Shown: positions 1 through 6,641 of the stretch, piece after piece | Layout of the letters: every line of letters starts with the position of its first letter | How positions within the stretch are numbered: position 1 is the stretch's first letter | Assembly: GCA_004552155.1 (NCBI GenBank) | Contig: SFPF01000068.1 | Coordinates: forward strand, 1 to 25,807 | Length of the DNA: 25,807 nucleotides | Reading direction: 5' to 3' | From: Bacteroidales bacterium | GTDB lineage: Bacteria > Bacteroidota > Bacteroidia > Bacteroidales > Bacteroidaceae | The notes under the pieces: model-generated | Seen by the model: only the letters and a program-made list of their open reading frames with translations | Databases searched by the model: none | What the model was told of the DNA's origin: nothing | Made by a program: the position numbers and the translations under genes

Positions 1-296
1 AACGCCCTCAAGTTCTGCGCATCTATGGCTGCCGACTTCGGCGACGCCACAGAGGCTTCCGACTTCGAGCAGATGGCTACACTCTGCGGCAAGTCGTTCG
101 TAGAGACCTTCGTCAACGAGTACGGCTACCTCTTCGACTACGTAGAGCCTAAGGACAACCCCGACTGGAGCGTACGTCCGAACATGATATTCGCCGTTGC
201 GCTCGACTACTCACCGCTCACACCAGCCCAGCAGAAGGCTGTGCTCGACGTCTGCACACGCGAACTCCTCACACCGAAGGGTCTGCGCTCGCTCTC
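1..296 (+). CDS. Glycogen debranching enzyme (amylo-alpha-1,6-glucosidase), internal/C-terminal fragment
   Basis: The reading frame is open from the first base and encodes the late part of a GDE_C-type (GH133-like) glycogen debranching enzyme, which hydrolyses alpha-1,6 branch points in glycogen. The recognisable stretch is RPNMIFAVALDYSPL, then QQKAVLDV, TRELLTPKGLRSLSP, a block well conserved in this family near the catalytic (alpha/alpha)6 barrel. Normally many more residues follow the SLSP block, but here the homology stops at about base 297. The sequence continues in another frame as NqrF. The same frame stays open to 429 but encodes unrelated low-complexity residues. The 5' end lies outside the window. 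Identification is by family memory of the motif block. The 3' truncation is seen directly. Confidence 0.8.
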
Positions 297-1388
297 GCCG
301 ACAACGGCATCTACCTTCCCTCGGCTTGCGGCGGCAAGGGCAGCTGCGGGCAGTGCAAATGCCAGGTTACCGAAGGCGGCGGCGAAATCCTCGACTCCGA
401 GCGCGGACAGTTCACCCGCAAGCAAGTGAAAGACCATTGGCGCCTCGGTTGCCAGTGTAAGGTGAAGGGCGACCTCGCCATCAGCGTGCCCGAAAGCGTG
501 ATGGGCGTCAAGGAATACGAATGTACGGTTATTTCAAATAAGAACGTCGCTACCTTCATCAAGGAGTTCAAGGTGCAGCTGCCCGAAGGCGCGCACATGG
601 ACTTTATCCCCGGCTCTTACGCCCAGATCAAGATTCCTACATTCAGCATCGACTACGATAAGGACATCGACAAGAGCCTCATCGGCGACGAATATCTTCC
701 CGCCTGGGAGAAGTTCGGCCTCTTCCCCTTGAAGTGCGTCAACACAGAGCCGACCATTCGTGCCTATTCTATGGCCAACTATCCCGCCGAAGGCAACGTG
801 TTCATGCTCACCGTGCGCATCGCCACGCCGCCCTTCAAGGCCGACCGCAGCGGCTTTATGGACGTCAATCCCGGTATCGCCTCGTCTTATATCTTCACCT
901 TGAAGCCCGGCGATAAGGTGATTATGAGCGGCCCTTACGGTGACTTCCACCCCCATTTCGACAGCAAGAAAGAAATGATATGGGTAGGCGGCGGCGCAGG
1001 TATGGCTCCCCTCCGTGCGCAGATTATGCACATGACCAAGACCCTCCACACCACCGACCGCGAAATGCACTACTTCTACGGCGCACGTGCTTTGAACGAG
1101 GTGTTCTACCTGCAAGACTTCCTCGGACTCGAAAAGGAATTTGCAAACTTCCATTTCCACCTCGCACTCGACCGCCCCGACCCAGCAGCAGATGCCGCCG
1201 GCGTGAAGTACACCCCGGGCTTCGTGCATCAGGTGATGTACAACACGTATCTGAAAGACCACGAAGCGCCTGAGGATATCGAATACTACATGTGCGGCCC
1301 CGGCCCGATGTCGAAAGCCGTCGTGAATATGCTCGACGGTCTCGGAGTAGAGCCCGAAAGCATCATGTACGACAACTTCGGAGGATAG
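297..1388 (+). pseudogene. nqrF: Na+-translocating NADH:quinone reductase subunit F, 5'-truncated
   Basis: NqrF is the NADH-oxidising subunit of the Na+-pumping NQR complex in the inner membrane. Electrons pass from NADH to FAD, then a 2Fe-2S centre, then the other subunits. The frame starts at ADNGIYLPSACGGKGSCGQC, which holds the plant-type ferredoxin cysteines (C-x5-C-x2-C, with a further Cys in RLGCQCKV). It continues through the flavin-binding RAYSMAN motif, the nucleotide-binding GGGAGMAPLRAQI and CGPGPM, and ends NFGG. About 363 residues remain of the usual 410-425. The missing part is the N-terminal membrane helix and the start of the ferredoxin domain. No start codon suits the protein, and a GTG at 426 would discard the Fe-S cysteines. 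None of nqrA-E is present. A terminator follows directly. Confidence 0.9.
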
Positions 1389-1423
1389 TAATCCGAGATT
1401 TTATCTTTAAGAAATCCTTTATG

Positions 1424-1458
1424 CCGCTGCAAGAAGAATTCCTTTTTGCAGCGGTTTT
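1424..1458 (+). terminator. Rho-independent terminator after nqrF
   Basis: A perfect 9-bp stem pairs CCGCTGCAA (1424-1432) with TTGCAGCGG (1446-1454) and is followed by TTTT. The loop can pair further through GAATTC. It lies 35 bp after the nqrF stop and before yicC. Confidence 0.8.
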
Positions 1459-1493
1459 GGAAAACATACAATATTATAATAGTCTCCAAACCT

Positions 1494-2369
1494 ATGATTC
1501 AATCAATGACCGGCTACGGCAAAGCCGATGCCGAATTTCAGGGAAAAAAGATACACGTAGAAATTAAGTCGCTCAATAGTAAGGCGCTCGACCTCACCAC
1601 GCGCGTGGCGCAGCTCTACCGCGAAAAGGAAATGGAAATGCGTGCCATGATACAAAGCTCGCTCGAGCGCGGCAAGGTGGAGTTTTCGCTTTGGGTGGAA
1701 AAGGGCGAAACCGTGACGGCCGCCTCAATCAACGGCAATATCGTGGCAGCCTACGCGCAGCAAATCAAGGAAATCAGCGACAAGCTCGGCTGGAATTTCC
1801 CTGCCGACCCTTGGAGCGTCATCGTGCGCCTGCCGGAAATCACGCAAAGCAATGCCGTAGAAACGCTCTCCGAAGAAGAGTGGGGCGTGGTGCGCCAGGC
1901 CGTCCAGGAAGCTATTGACCACCTTGTGGCTTTCCGCAAGCAGGAGGGCGTGGCTTTGGCAGCGAAATTCGCAGAAAAGCTCGACAACATCGCCGCCCTT
2001 ATGGAGCAAATCGTTCCCTTCGAGCAAAGCCGCGTGGCCAAGATCCGCGAACGCCTCGAAACGCGCCTCGAAGAACTCAAAGGCGTGGACTACGACAAGA
2101 ACCGCCTCGAGCAGGAACTTATCTACTATATCGAGAAACTCGACATCAGCGAGGAGAAGCAGCGCCTTGCCAATCATCTCAATTATTTCCGCGAAACCAT
2201 GCAGAACGGGCATGGGCAGGGCAAGAAGCTCGGTTTTATCGCCCAGGAAATGGGACGCGAAATCAACACCACGGGGTCGAAGAGCAATCAGGCCGAAATG
2301 CAGAACATTGTGGTCAAGATGAAGGACGAACTCGAACAAATCAAAGAGCAGGTGCTCAATGTGATGTAA
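1494..2369 (+). CDS. yicC: YicC family endoribonuclease
   Basis: This 291-residue protein begins MIQSMTGYGKA, the conserved N-terminus of the YicC/YloC family, so the ATG at 1494 is preferred over the upstream in-frame ATG at 1446. The family's C-terminal DUF1732 region is visible as the charged helical part with RLEQELIYYIEKLDISEE and KKLGFIAQEMGREINT, N- and Q-rich near the end. The family is linked to RNA turnover: E. coli YicC has been reported as an endoribonuclease affecting the sRNA RyhB. Length and motifs are normal. It is separated from nqrF by a terminator and from gmk by a 325-bp repeat element. A yicC-gmk-nadD order fits the common yicC-gmk neighbourhood. Confidence 0.93.
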   Translation: MIQSMTGYGKADAEFQGKKIHVEIKSLNSKALDLTTRVAQLYREKEMEMRAMIQSSLERGKVEFSLWVEKGETVTAASINGNIVAAYAQQIKEISDKLGWNFPADPWSVIVRLPEITQSNAVETLSEEEWGVVRQAVQEAIDHLVAFRKQEGVALAAKFAEKLDNIAALMEQIVPFEQSRVAKIRERLETRLEELKGVDYDKNRLEQELIYYIEKLDISEEKQRLANHLNYFRETMQNGHGQGKKLGFIAQEMGREINTTGSKSNQAEMQNIVVKMKDELEQIKEQVLNVM

Positions 2370-2390
2370 TATCTAAATATAAAACCTGTT

Positions 2391-2640
2391 GGTTGATTCC
2401 GATAAAAACCATAAAAAACTGCTTGTTCTGTGTGGCCTATCGGCTTGCCTTATCGTATAAATCCCGAGTCTGAAAACCTATTGGTTTTCGCCTCGCGCTT
2501 TATCCGCTAAGGCAGCGGTCGGTTTCCGACCGCCCCACACAGAACAAGGGAAAAACCTGGAAAAACCCATTTTCAATGAAATAGCCAACCACAACATTGA
2601 TTAAGCATCAAGGTCTCACGGGTTTTTTATGGTTTTTATC
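2391..2640 (+). repeat. MITE-like hairpin repeat element, single-hairpin form (copy A)
   Basis: This element fills most of the 325-bp yicC-gmk gap. It has a perfect 19-bp terminal inverted repeat, GATAAAAACCATAAAAAAC (2401-2419), matched by its reverse complement at the right end (about 2622-2640). Inside, a hairpin is bounded by CTTGTTCTGTGTGG and its exact complement CCACACAGAACAAG. A further AAAAACC-rich arm and a spacer containing AGCATCAAGGTCTCACGGG follow. A clearly related copy lies in the opposite orientation at 8491-8737. There is no open reading frame and no clear target duplication. Confidence 0.8.
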
Positions 2641-2694
2641 ATGACTCCCTTTAATTAATTCATCCCACTCGTCTCCTTAATCTCTCTTTTCACC

Positions 2695-3264
2695 ATGGAA
2701 AACCACCGCAAAGTGCTTACATTTTCCGCACCGTCGGGCTGCGGCAAGAGCACGCTCATTAACCATTTGATGACGCAGGTGCCCGACCTGCATTTCTCTA
2801 TCTCCTGCACCAGCCGCCCGCCGCGCGGCACGGAGCAGAACGGCGTGGAGTATTTCTTCCTTACGCCCGAGGACTTCCGCGCCCACATCGCTGCCGGCGA
2901 TTTCCTTGAATACGAGGAGGTATATGCTGGCCGCTACTACGGCACGCTGCGCCAGCAGGTTGATGCCCAGCTCGAGCGAGAGCATGTGGTGTGCGACGTC
3001 GACGTGCTTGGCGGCGAGAACATCAAGAAGCACTACGGCGAGCGTTGCCTCTCCTTGTTTATCATGCCGCCCTCCGTGCAAACTTTGCGCGAGCGCCTCG
3101 AACATCGCGGCACCGATAGCCCCGAGGTGATAGACGACCGCTTGAAGCGGGCAGAGTTTGAAATCAGCCATGCCGGAAACTTCGACATCGTGATTGTCAA
3201 CGACGACCTCGAAACGGCTAAGCGCGAAGTCGTGGCAGCCGTGCGGCATTTTTTGGAGAGATGA
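2695..3264 (+). CDS. gmk: Guanylate kinase
   Basis: This cytoplasmic enzyme phosphorylates GMP to GDP with ATP in purine nucleotide synthesis. The 189-residue length is typical. The P-loop SAPSGCGKS is at residues 11-19. The GMP-binding region has SCTSRPPRGTEQNGVEYFF and FLEYEEVYAGRYYGT, and the late GTDSPEVIDDRL motif is present. It starts at the ATG at 2695, just downstream of the repeat element. Its stop overlaps the nadD start by 4 bp, so the two are probably translationally coupled. No lesion is seen. Confidence 0.96.
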   Translation: MENHRKVLTFSAPSGCGKSTLINHLMTQVPDLHFSISCTSRPPRGTEQNGVEYFFLTPEDFRAHIAAGDFLEYEEVYAGRYYGTLRQQVDAQLEREHVVCDVDVLGGENIKKHYGERCLSLFIMPPSVQTLRERLEHRGTDSPEVIDDRLKRAEFEISHAGNFDIVIVNDDLETAKREVVAAVRHFLER

Positions 3265-3842
3265 TACGCACGGCGGTTTTCGGTGGTTCTTTCAACCCCG
3301 TTCATTATGGGCATATCAATCTTGCCAAAGAGATATTGCGGCAAGATTTGGCAGACGAGGTGTGGCTTATGGTTTCGCCCCGCAATCCCTTGAAGCAGCA
3401 GGCCGATTTGCTCGATGAGCAAACGCGCCTGCGCTTGGCGCGCCTCGCCCTCGCCGATGTGCCCGGCGTCCATGCCGCCGACGATGAGTTTTCCCTGCCG
3501 CGCCCTTCCTACACTTGGAAGACGCTCGATGCCCTGCGCGGCAAATATCCCGACCGCGCTTTCTTTTTGGTAATCGGCGGCGACAACTGGCAGCTTTTCC
3601 CGCGCTGGGCGCGTGCCGATTATATCATAGCCAATTATCCCATCATTGTTTATCCCCGTCCCGGCTATGATTTGGACGAACAGTCCCTGCCGCCTTCGGT
3701 CAGGGTGCTTCGCTCCGTGCCTTTGTTTCCTTACAGTTCCACCGAAGTCCGCGCCGCCTTGCGTTCCGGTGCAGACGTGTCGGCGATGGTGCCGCCCGAA
3801 ATAGAAAAAGCCATAAAGCTCGAAAAGCTTTATGGCTTATAA
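3261..3842 (+). CDS. nadD: Nicotinate-nucleotide adenylyltransferase
   Basis: NadD adenylates nicotinate mononucleotide to deamido-NAD+ in NAD synthesis. The 193-residue protein has the nucleotidyltransferase signature GGSFNPVHYGH (residues 8-18, with the H-x-x-H pair), VSPRNPLK, the VIGGDNW segment, and the C-terminal YSSTEVR version of the ISSTxxR motif. Its ATG overlaps the gmk stop (ATGA), indicating one operon. A 13-bp hairpin overlaps its last dozen codons. The window also carries the NAD kinase gene, but far away and on the other strand. Confidence 0.95.
   Translation: MIRTAVFGGSFNPVHYGHINLAKEILRQDLADEVWLMVSPRNPLKQQADLLDEQTRLRLARLALADVPGVHAADDEFSLPRPSYTWKTLDALRGKYPDRAFFLVIGGDNWQLFPRWARADYIIANYPIIVYPRPGYDLDEQSLPPSVRVLRSVPLFPYSSTEVRAALRSGADVSAMVPPEIEKAIKLEKLYGL
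3808..3838 (+). terminator. Hairpin at the nadD 3' end, possibly bidirectional terminator
   Basis: A perfect 13-bp stem pairs AAGCCATAAAGCT (3808-3820) with AGCTTTATGGCTT (3826-3838), with a 5-base loop, inside the last codons of nadD. On the plus strand the hairpin is followed by ATAAAAAGG rather than a T-run. On the minus strand it is followed by TTTTTCTATTT, so it may mainly back up termination of the minus-strand RNA that ends at about 3841. Confidence 0.6.
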
Positions 3843-4028
3843 AAAGGCTGCATCAGTGATGTGATGAAACTCCGAGAGAATAAGATTTGAGCGCCCCTCC
3901 GACCTTTGTAATCCGACCCTACGCAAAGCGCATATCGGCACGCCATTAGTCGGTTAAGCATTCTCGGTTTTCGGTAATAATTTGATGAGTATCCCAATCT
4001 AACCGATGCAGCCGTTGTTTCTTTTGTT
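3841..4028 (-). ncRNA. Candidate structured ncRNA, 6S-like architecture
   Basis: On the minus strand a transcript starting near 4028 would run about 185 nt. It begins shortly before GGCTGCATC (4013-4005) and ends GATGCAGCC followed by TTTTT (3854-3841), so its two ends form a perfect 9-bp closing stem that also acts as terminator. Inside, CCGAGA pairs with TCTCGG (about 3966/3873), and the apical part holds further short stems such as CCGAC/GTCGG. A long rod with open internal loops, closed ends and about 180-nt length resembles 6S RNA, the RNA polymerase-binding regulator. A -7 box lies just upstream. I infer 6S only from architecture, and another Bacteroidales ncRNA is possible. Confidence 0.5.
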
Positions 4029-4034
4029 TACGCT

Positions 4035-4042
4035 GCAAATAT
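4035..4042 (-). promoter_or_regulatory. Bacteroidetes -7 box for the candidate ncRNA
   Basis: TATATTTG on the minus strand matches TAnnTTTG. It sits about 7 nt before the inferred RNA start and no protein gene begins downstream, which supports an RNA gene at 3841-4028. Confidence 0.55.
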
Positions 4043-4106
4043 ACACGCTTTCCTTTTTCCGACAAAACTTTTATTTACATTTTTTCCGCCTCTCTGCGCA
4101 GAGATT

Positions 4107-5225
4107 TCAGACGCGCATCAGGTCGCTGATGATGTCGTCGGAGACGAACAATGCTTTGCGCGTGAGTTTCAGCCTGTTGCCGCAGAGTTCTAAGAAACCC
4201 GCCGCGAGGCGGCTCTTTGCCGTGCGCAGCAAATTATTTTTTGCCGCCTCGCTGAAGCGTTCTGCGAGGCAGTCGAGCGGCAGTCCGTCGGCGGTGCGCA
4301 GCGCGGTGAACACGTAGTCGTTGAAACGCTCGTCGTCCGAGAGGCATTCTTTCACGAGGCACTTCTCCGGGGCGGCGAGATAGGCGTTGAGGTCGGGGCG
4401 GTTGTAGTAACGCGCCGCGCCGTCGTAGCTGTGCGCTCCCGGGCCGAGGCCGAGATAAGGCACGTCGTGCCAATACGATGAGTTGTGGCGCGAGCGATAG
4501 CCAGGCAGGGCGAAATTTGAAAGTTCGTAGTGCTCGAAGCCCTGCGCCTCCGCCGTGTCGATTAGCCGCTCGTACATCGCGCGCTCCGTTTCCTCGTTTG
4601 TTTCCTCAATCTTCTTTTGCCGTACCATTTGCCACAGCGGCGCGCCCTCTTCAATCGAGAGCGCGTAAGCCGAAAGGTGCTTCACTGGCAGGGCAAAGGC
4701 TTGCCGCAAGTCGCTTTCCCATAGGTCGGGGCTTTGGCCCGGCAGTCCGTAAATAAGGTCTATGCTGATATTGCCCACGTGGCTGGCGAGCAGTTCCACT
4801 GCCTCTTTTGCCTGCTGTGCAGTGTGCCTGCGGCGAATGAATTTCAGGATATTGTCGTCGCACGACTGTATGCCGAGGCTCACGCGGTTGAAGCCAAGGC
4901 GCACGATGCCCGCGCACCATTCTTCCGTCACGTCGTCGGGGTTTGCCTCAATCGTGATTTCCGCATCGGCGGCCACGGCAAACCGTTCTTTGATGCTCGA
5001 AACGATCTCTTCCAGTTCTGCCAGCGCCAACTGCGAGGGCGTGCCGCCGCCGAGATACACCGTGGCTATTTCCCTTGTGCCGAGAAAGTCCTTCCGCGCT
5101 TCCAGCTCCCTCTTCACAGCCTCTGCATACCGCCGCCTTTGCTTTTCGGCGGTGGTAGAATAAAAGTCGCAGTAGATGCAGCGGCTTTTGCAAAAGGGTA
5201 CGTGTATGTAGATTCCGGCTTGCAT
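4107..5225 (-). CDS. hemW: Radical SAM protein HemW (coproporphyrinogen III oxidase-like)
   Basis: The 372-residue protein starts MQAGIYIHVPFCKSRCIYCDF, with radical-SAM cysteines C12, C16 and C19 (CxxxCxxC) and an aromatic residue before the last Cys. GGGTPS, EANPDD, RVSLGIQS, DLIYGLPGQ and NSSYW complete the family pattern. HemW proteins bind heme and a 4Fe-4S cluster and are thought to act as heme chaperones. The HemN oxidase has an extra N-terminal extension that is absent here, so HemW is preferred over HemN. The C-terminal HemN domain ends LFVSDDIISDLMRV, as expected. It is convergent with nadD. The region upstream holds an ATPase remnant. Confidence 0.92.
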   Translation of the reverse strand: MQAGIYIHVPFCKSRCIYCDFYSTTAEKQRRRYAEAVKRELEARKDFLGTREIATVYLGGGTPSQLALAELEEIVSSIKERFAVAADAEITIEANPDDVTEEWCAGIVRLGFNRVSLGIQSCDDNILKFIRRRHTAQQAKEAVELLASHVGNISIDLIYGLPGQSPDLWESDLRQAFALPVKHLSAYALSIEEGAPLWQMVRQKKIEETNEETERAMYERLIDTAEAQGFEHYELSNFALPGYRSRHNSSYWHDVPYLGLGPGAHSYDGAARYYNRPDLNAYLAAPEKCLVKECLSDDERFNDYVFTALRTADGLPLDCLAERFSEAAKNNLLRTAKSRLAAGFLELCGNRLKLTRKALFVSDDIISDLMRV

Positions 5226-5235
5226 AGGGTGCGTG

Positions 5236-5440
5236 TCAAAATTTGTCTCGTTTCAGAAATTCCCGCAGATGCAGATGCGTGATGCCATTGTCGTCGCTGT
5301 GCAGAAGCATTGGCGTGAGGGAACAGGAATAGCGTGCAGGTTGCCAAATTCGCGCTCGCGGGTCTTTTCATCAGCCACGATGAAGGCCACTTGAATGTAG
5401 CAGCGGCTACCGCCGGGCGCATTGCCATTTATCTGCGCAG
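5236..5440 (-). pseudogene. Remnant of a DUF4143-type AAA ATPase (C-terminal tail, frameshifted)
   Basis: Reading the minus strand from about 5440, one frame gives NAPGGSRCYIQVAFIVADEK, then REREFGNLHAI. The next frame gives SLTPMLLHSDDNGITHLHLR followed by EFLKRDKF and a TGA at 5238-5236. Together these match the last 60 or so residues of the ATP-binding DUF4143 proteins abundant in Bacteroidetes (YVQVAYLL, EREF, then SLTPLL, DDNGIxHLxLREFL). The frame change falls near 5315-5330, where the usual DNYPKY segment is missing. The ATPase domain is absent. A -7 box and a palindrome array lie where the rest of the gene should be, so this may be an old promoter joined to the gene's tail. Confidence 0.72.
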
Positions 5441-5448
5441 CAAATATA
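5441..5448 (-). promoter_or_regulatory. Bacteroidetes -7 box upstream of the ATPase remnant and hemW
   Basis: TATATTTG on the minus strand matches TAnnTTTG. It is about 215 bp upstream of hemW, with only the ATPase remnant between, so it could now drive hemW. The palindrome array begins 9 bp further upstream. Confidence 0.45.
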
Positions 5449-5456
5449 CGATAATC

Positions 5457-5592
5457 ATCTTTTATAAAAGATAAAACAACGGCAATTCGGTATTTCGTCT
5501 TTTATAAAAGATAAAACAACGGAAATTTGGCGTTTCGTCTTTTATAAAAGATAAAACAACAGAAATTCAGCGTTTCGTCTTTTATAAAAGAT
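5457..5592. repeat. Four palindromes ATCTTTTATAAAAGAT-type in a 39-40-bp tandem array
   Basis: The 14-bp perfect palindrome TCTTTTATAAAAGA occurs four times with starts 40, 39 and 40 bp apart. It is joined by a similar 25-bp linker (ATAAAACAACGG, then AAT, then a TTTC-ending variant). The first and last copies are extended by TCATC and GATGA, making the whole array roughly symmetric. The linkers are near-copies of each other, not unique spacers. The array sits just upstream of a -7 box, so operator or DNA-structure roles are possible. Confidence 0.85.
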
Positions 5593-5612
5593 GATTTTGC
5601 GAAATATATTAA

Positions 5613-6298
5613 GTGCCTGGAAGGCACTACTGAGCGTAAGCGATGGTAACCGGGGACGAAGTCCTCGGATAGACGTGGTGTGCACGATGTGCCTGGAAGG
5701 CACTACGCCATAGGACAGGCAAATTAATCCTCTAAAAACTTATCAGTTCTAGCATCAAGCCGAAACTCTGCCATTAACCTCAGGAACTCGTCTTTAAAGG
5801 TGACTTTCTTGTGATGCTCTTTCTGATTTCTGATATAGGCCATGACATTGGGACGTTCCTCTGCCGAGTAGGTAAATGCTGCATAGCCATTACCCCAGCC
5901 CTCAAAAAGCGGGAACCATTCGCGGTGCTCCTTCATCCATTTGGAACTCTCCTGCTTCAACACCTTGACAAAGTCGCTCAAAGCAATCGTAGGGGAGACT
6001 TCTACGCACAGGTGTATGTGGTCGGGCATGGAATTGATGCGGTGTAGGCGGCTGCTTTTTGATTGGCATATCCCAAGAATATAGGCATACAATTCACGCT
6101 CGTGCTGCTCTCTGATTGTGTTTTTGTTACGCTTGGTGCGCCAAATAATATGGTATGTGAGGCTGATGTGAGACATGATATTATTTTTTTACTTTGTCCT
6201 CGGGCGTAGTGCCTTCCAGGCACATCGTCCTCGACTTGTCTATCCGAGGACTTCGTCCCCGGTTACCATCGCTACGCTCAGTAGTGCCTTCCAGGCAC
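5613..6298 (-). mobile_element. REP-flanked single-tyrosine transposase unit (RAYT / IS200-like)
   Basis: A transposase gene is bracketed by mirror-image pairs of the REP palindrome GTGCCTGGAAGGCAC: 5613-5627 and 5689-5703 on the left, 6209-6223 and 6284-6298 inverted on the right. Within each pair lies a second hairpin, CCGGGGACGAAGTCCTCGG (5650-5668, inverted at 6244-6262), and the shared text GGTAACCGG. The whole 686-bp unit is thus a large inverted repeat with the gene in the middle. This layout matches REP-associated tyrosine transposases, whose HUH nuclease recognises such hairpins. A copy without the gene lies at 11161-11383. Confidence 0.85.
5724..6176 (-). CDS. IS200-like / REP-associated tyrosine transposase (Y1_Tnp)
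   Basis: The 150-residue protein starts MSHISLTYHIIWRTKRNK and has the HUH metal-binding motif as MPDHIHLCVEV (His 53 and 55). The candidate nucleophile Tyr114 is in VMAYIRNQKEHH, and GWGNGYAAFTYS precedes it. These are the hallmarks of the Y1 transposase family that cuts single-stranded DNA at hairpins through a 5'-phosphotyrosine. No truncation is seen, so it may be active. Its position at the centre of inverted REP pairs favours the RAYT subgroup over a classic IS200. No accessory tnpB is present. Confidence 0.9.
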   Translation of the reverse strand: MSHISLTYHIIWRTKRNKNTIREQHERELYAYILGICQSKSSRLHRINSMPDHIHLCVEVSPTIALSDFVKVLKQESSKWMKEHREWFPLFEGWGNGYAAFTYSAEERPNVMAYIRNQKEHHKKVTFKDEFLRLMAEFRLDARTDKFLED

Positions 6299-6349
6299 TT
6301 AGCGCATAACCAACTAACGAGTATGTTTTTTTATATTTTGCTTTGCTTT

Positions 6350-6613
6350 GGGGCGGGCTGTAAGCCCAAATGTTGCACACAGCCCCGGGCAACGCCCGGG
6401 GGATTGTGGATGCATTGATTAAAGTGTCGCGCTCTGTAAGAGCAACCTGCTTTATGAGGGGCAACGCCCCGTGGCATTGCGGGTTACGCGCTTGGGGCGC
6501 GTGGCATTTTAGCGCCGTACGGCGCTAAAATGCCGAATGTATTGTTCGCGACGTACGTTTTCCCAGGGCGTTGCCCTGGGCTACGGGCAACAATTGGGCT
6601 TACAGCCCGCCCC
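6350..6613. repeat. Cluster of hairpin repeats bounded by a 20-bp perfect inverted repeat
   Basis: The 343-bp gap between the transposase unit and the ABC gene holds no gene. It is bounded by GGGGCGGGCTGTAAGCCCAA (6350-6369) and its exact reverse complement (6594-6613). Inside are CCCCGGGCAACGCCCGGGG (6383-6401), GCTCTGTAAGAGC, GGGGCAACGCCCC (6458-6470), a perfect 32-bp palindrome centred on GTAC (6503-6534), and CCCAGGGCGTTGCCCTGGG (6562-6580). Three hairpins share a GGGCAACGCCC-type core. A 14-bp end fragment of the same repeat recurs at 11124-11137. This looks like a second REP family, unrelated in sequence to the transposase's own REP. Confidence 0.85.
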
Positions 6614-6641
6614 AGCCATATATTTCGTCAATGCATCATTG

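Noticed and set aside
2391..2640. Calling copy A a proven transposable element
   Set aside because: The terminal inverted repeats are perfect, but I see no clear target-site duplication and no matching transposase, so it is listed as MITE-like only.
4006..4317. 103-residue plus-strand ORF before hemW
   Set aside because: It overlaps the hemW C-terminus in antisense and has a low-complexity, unrecognisable product.
5457..5592. Possible mini CRISPR array
   Set aside because: The stretches between palindromes are near-identical, not unique spacers. The repeat is a full palindrome and no cas genes are near.
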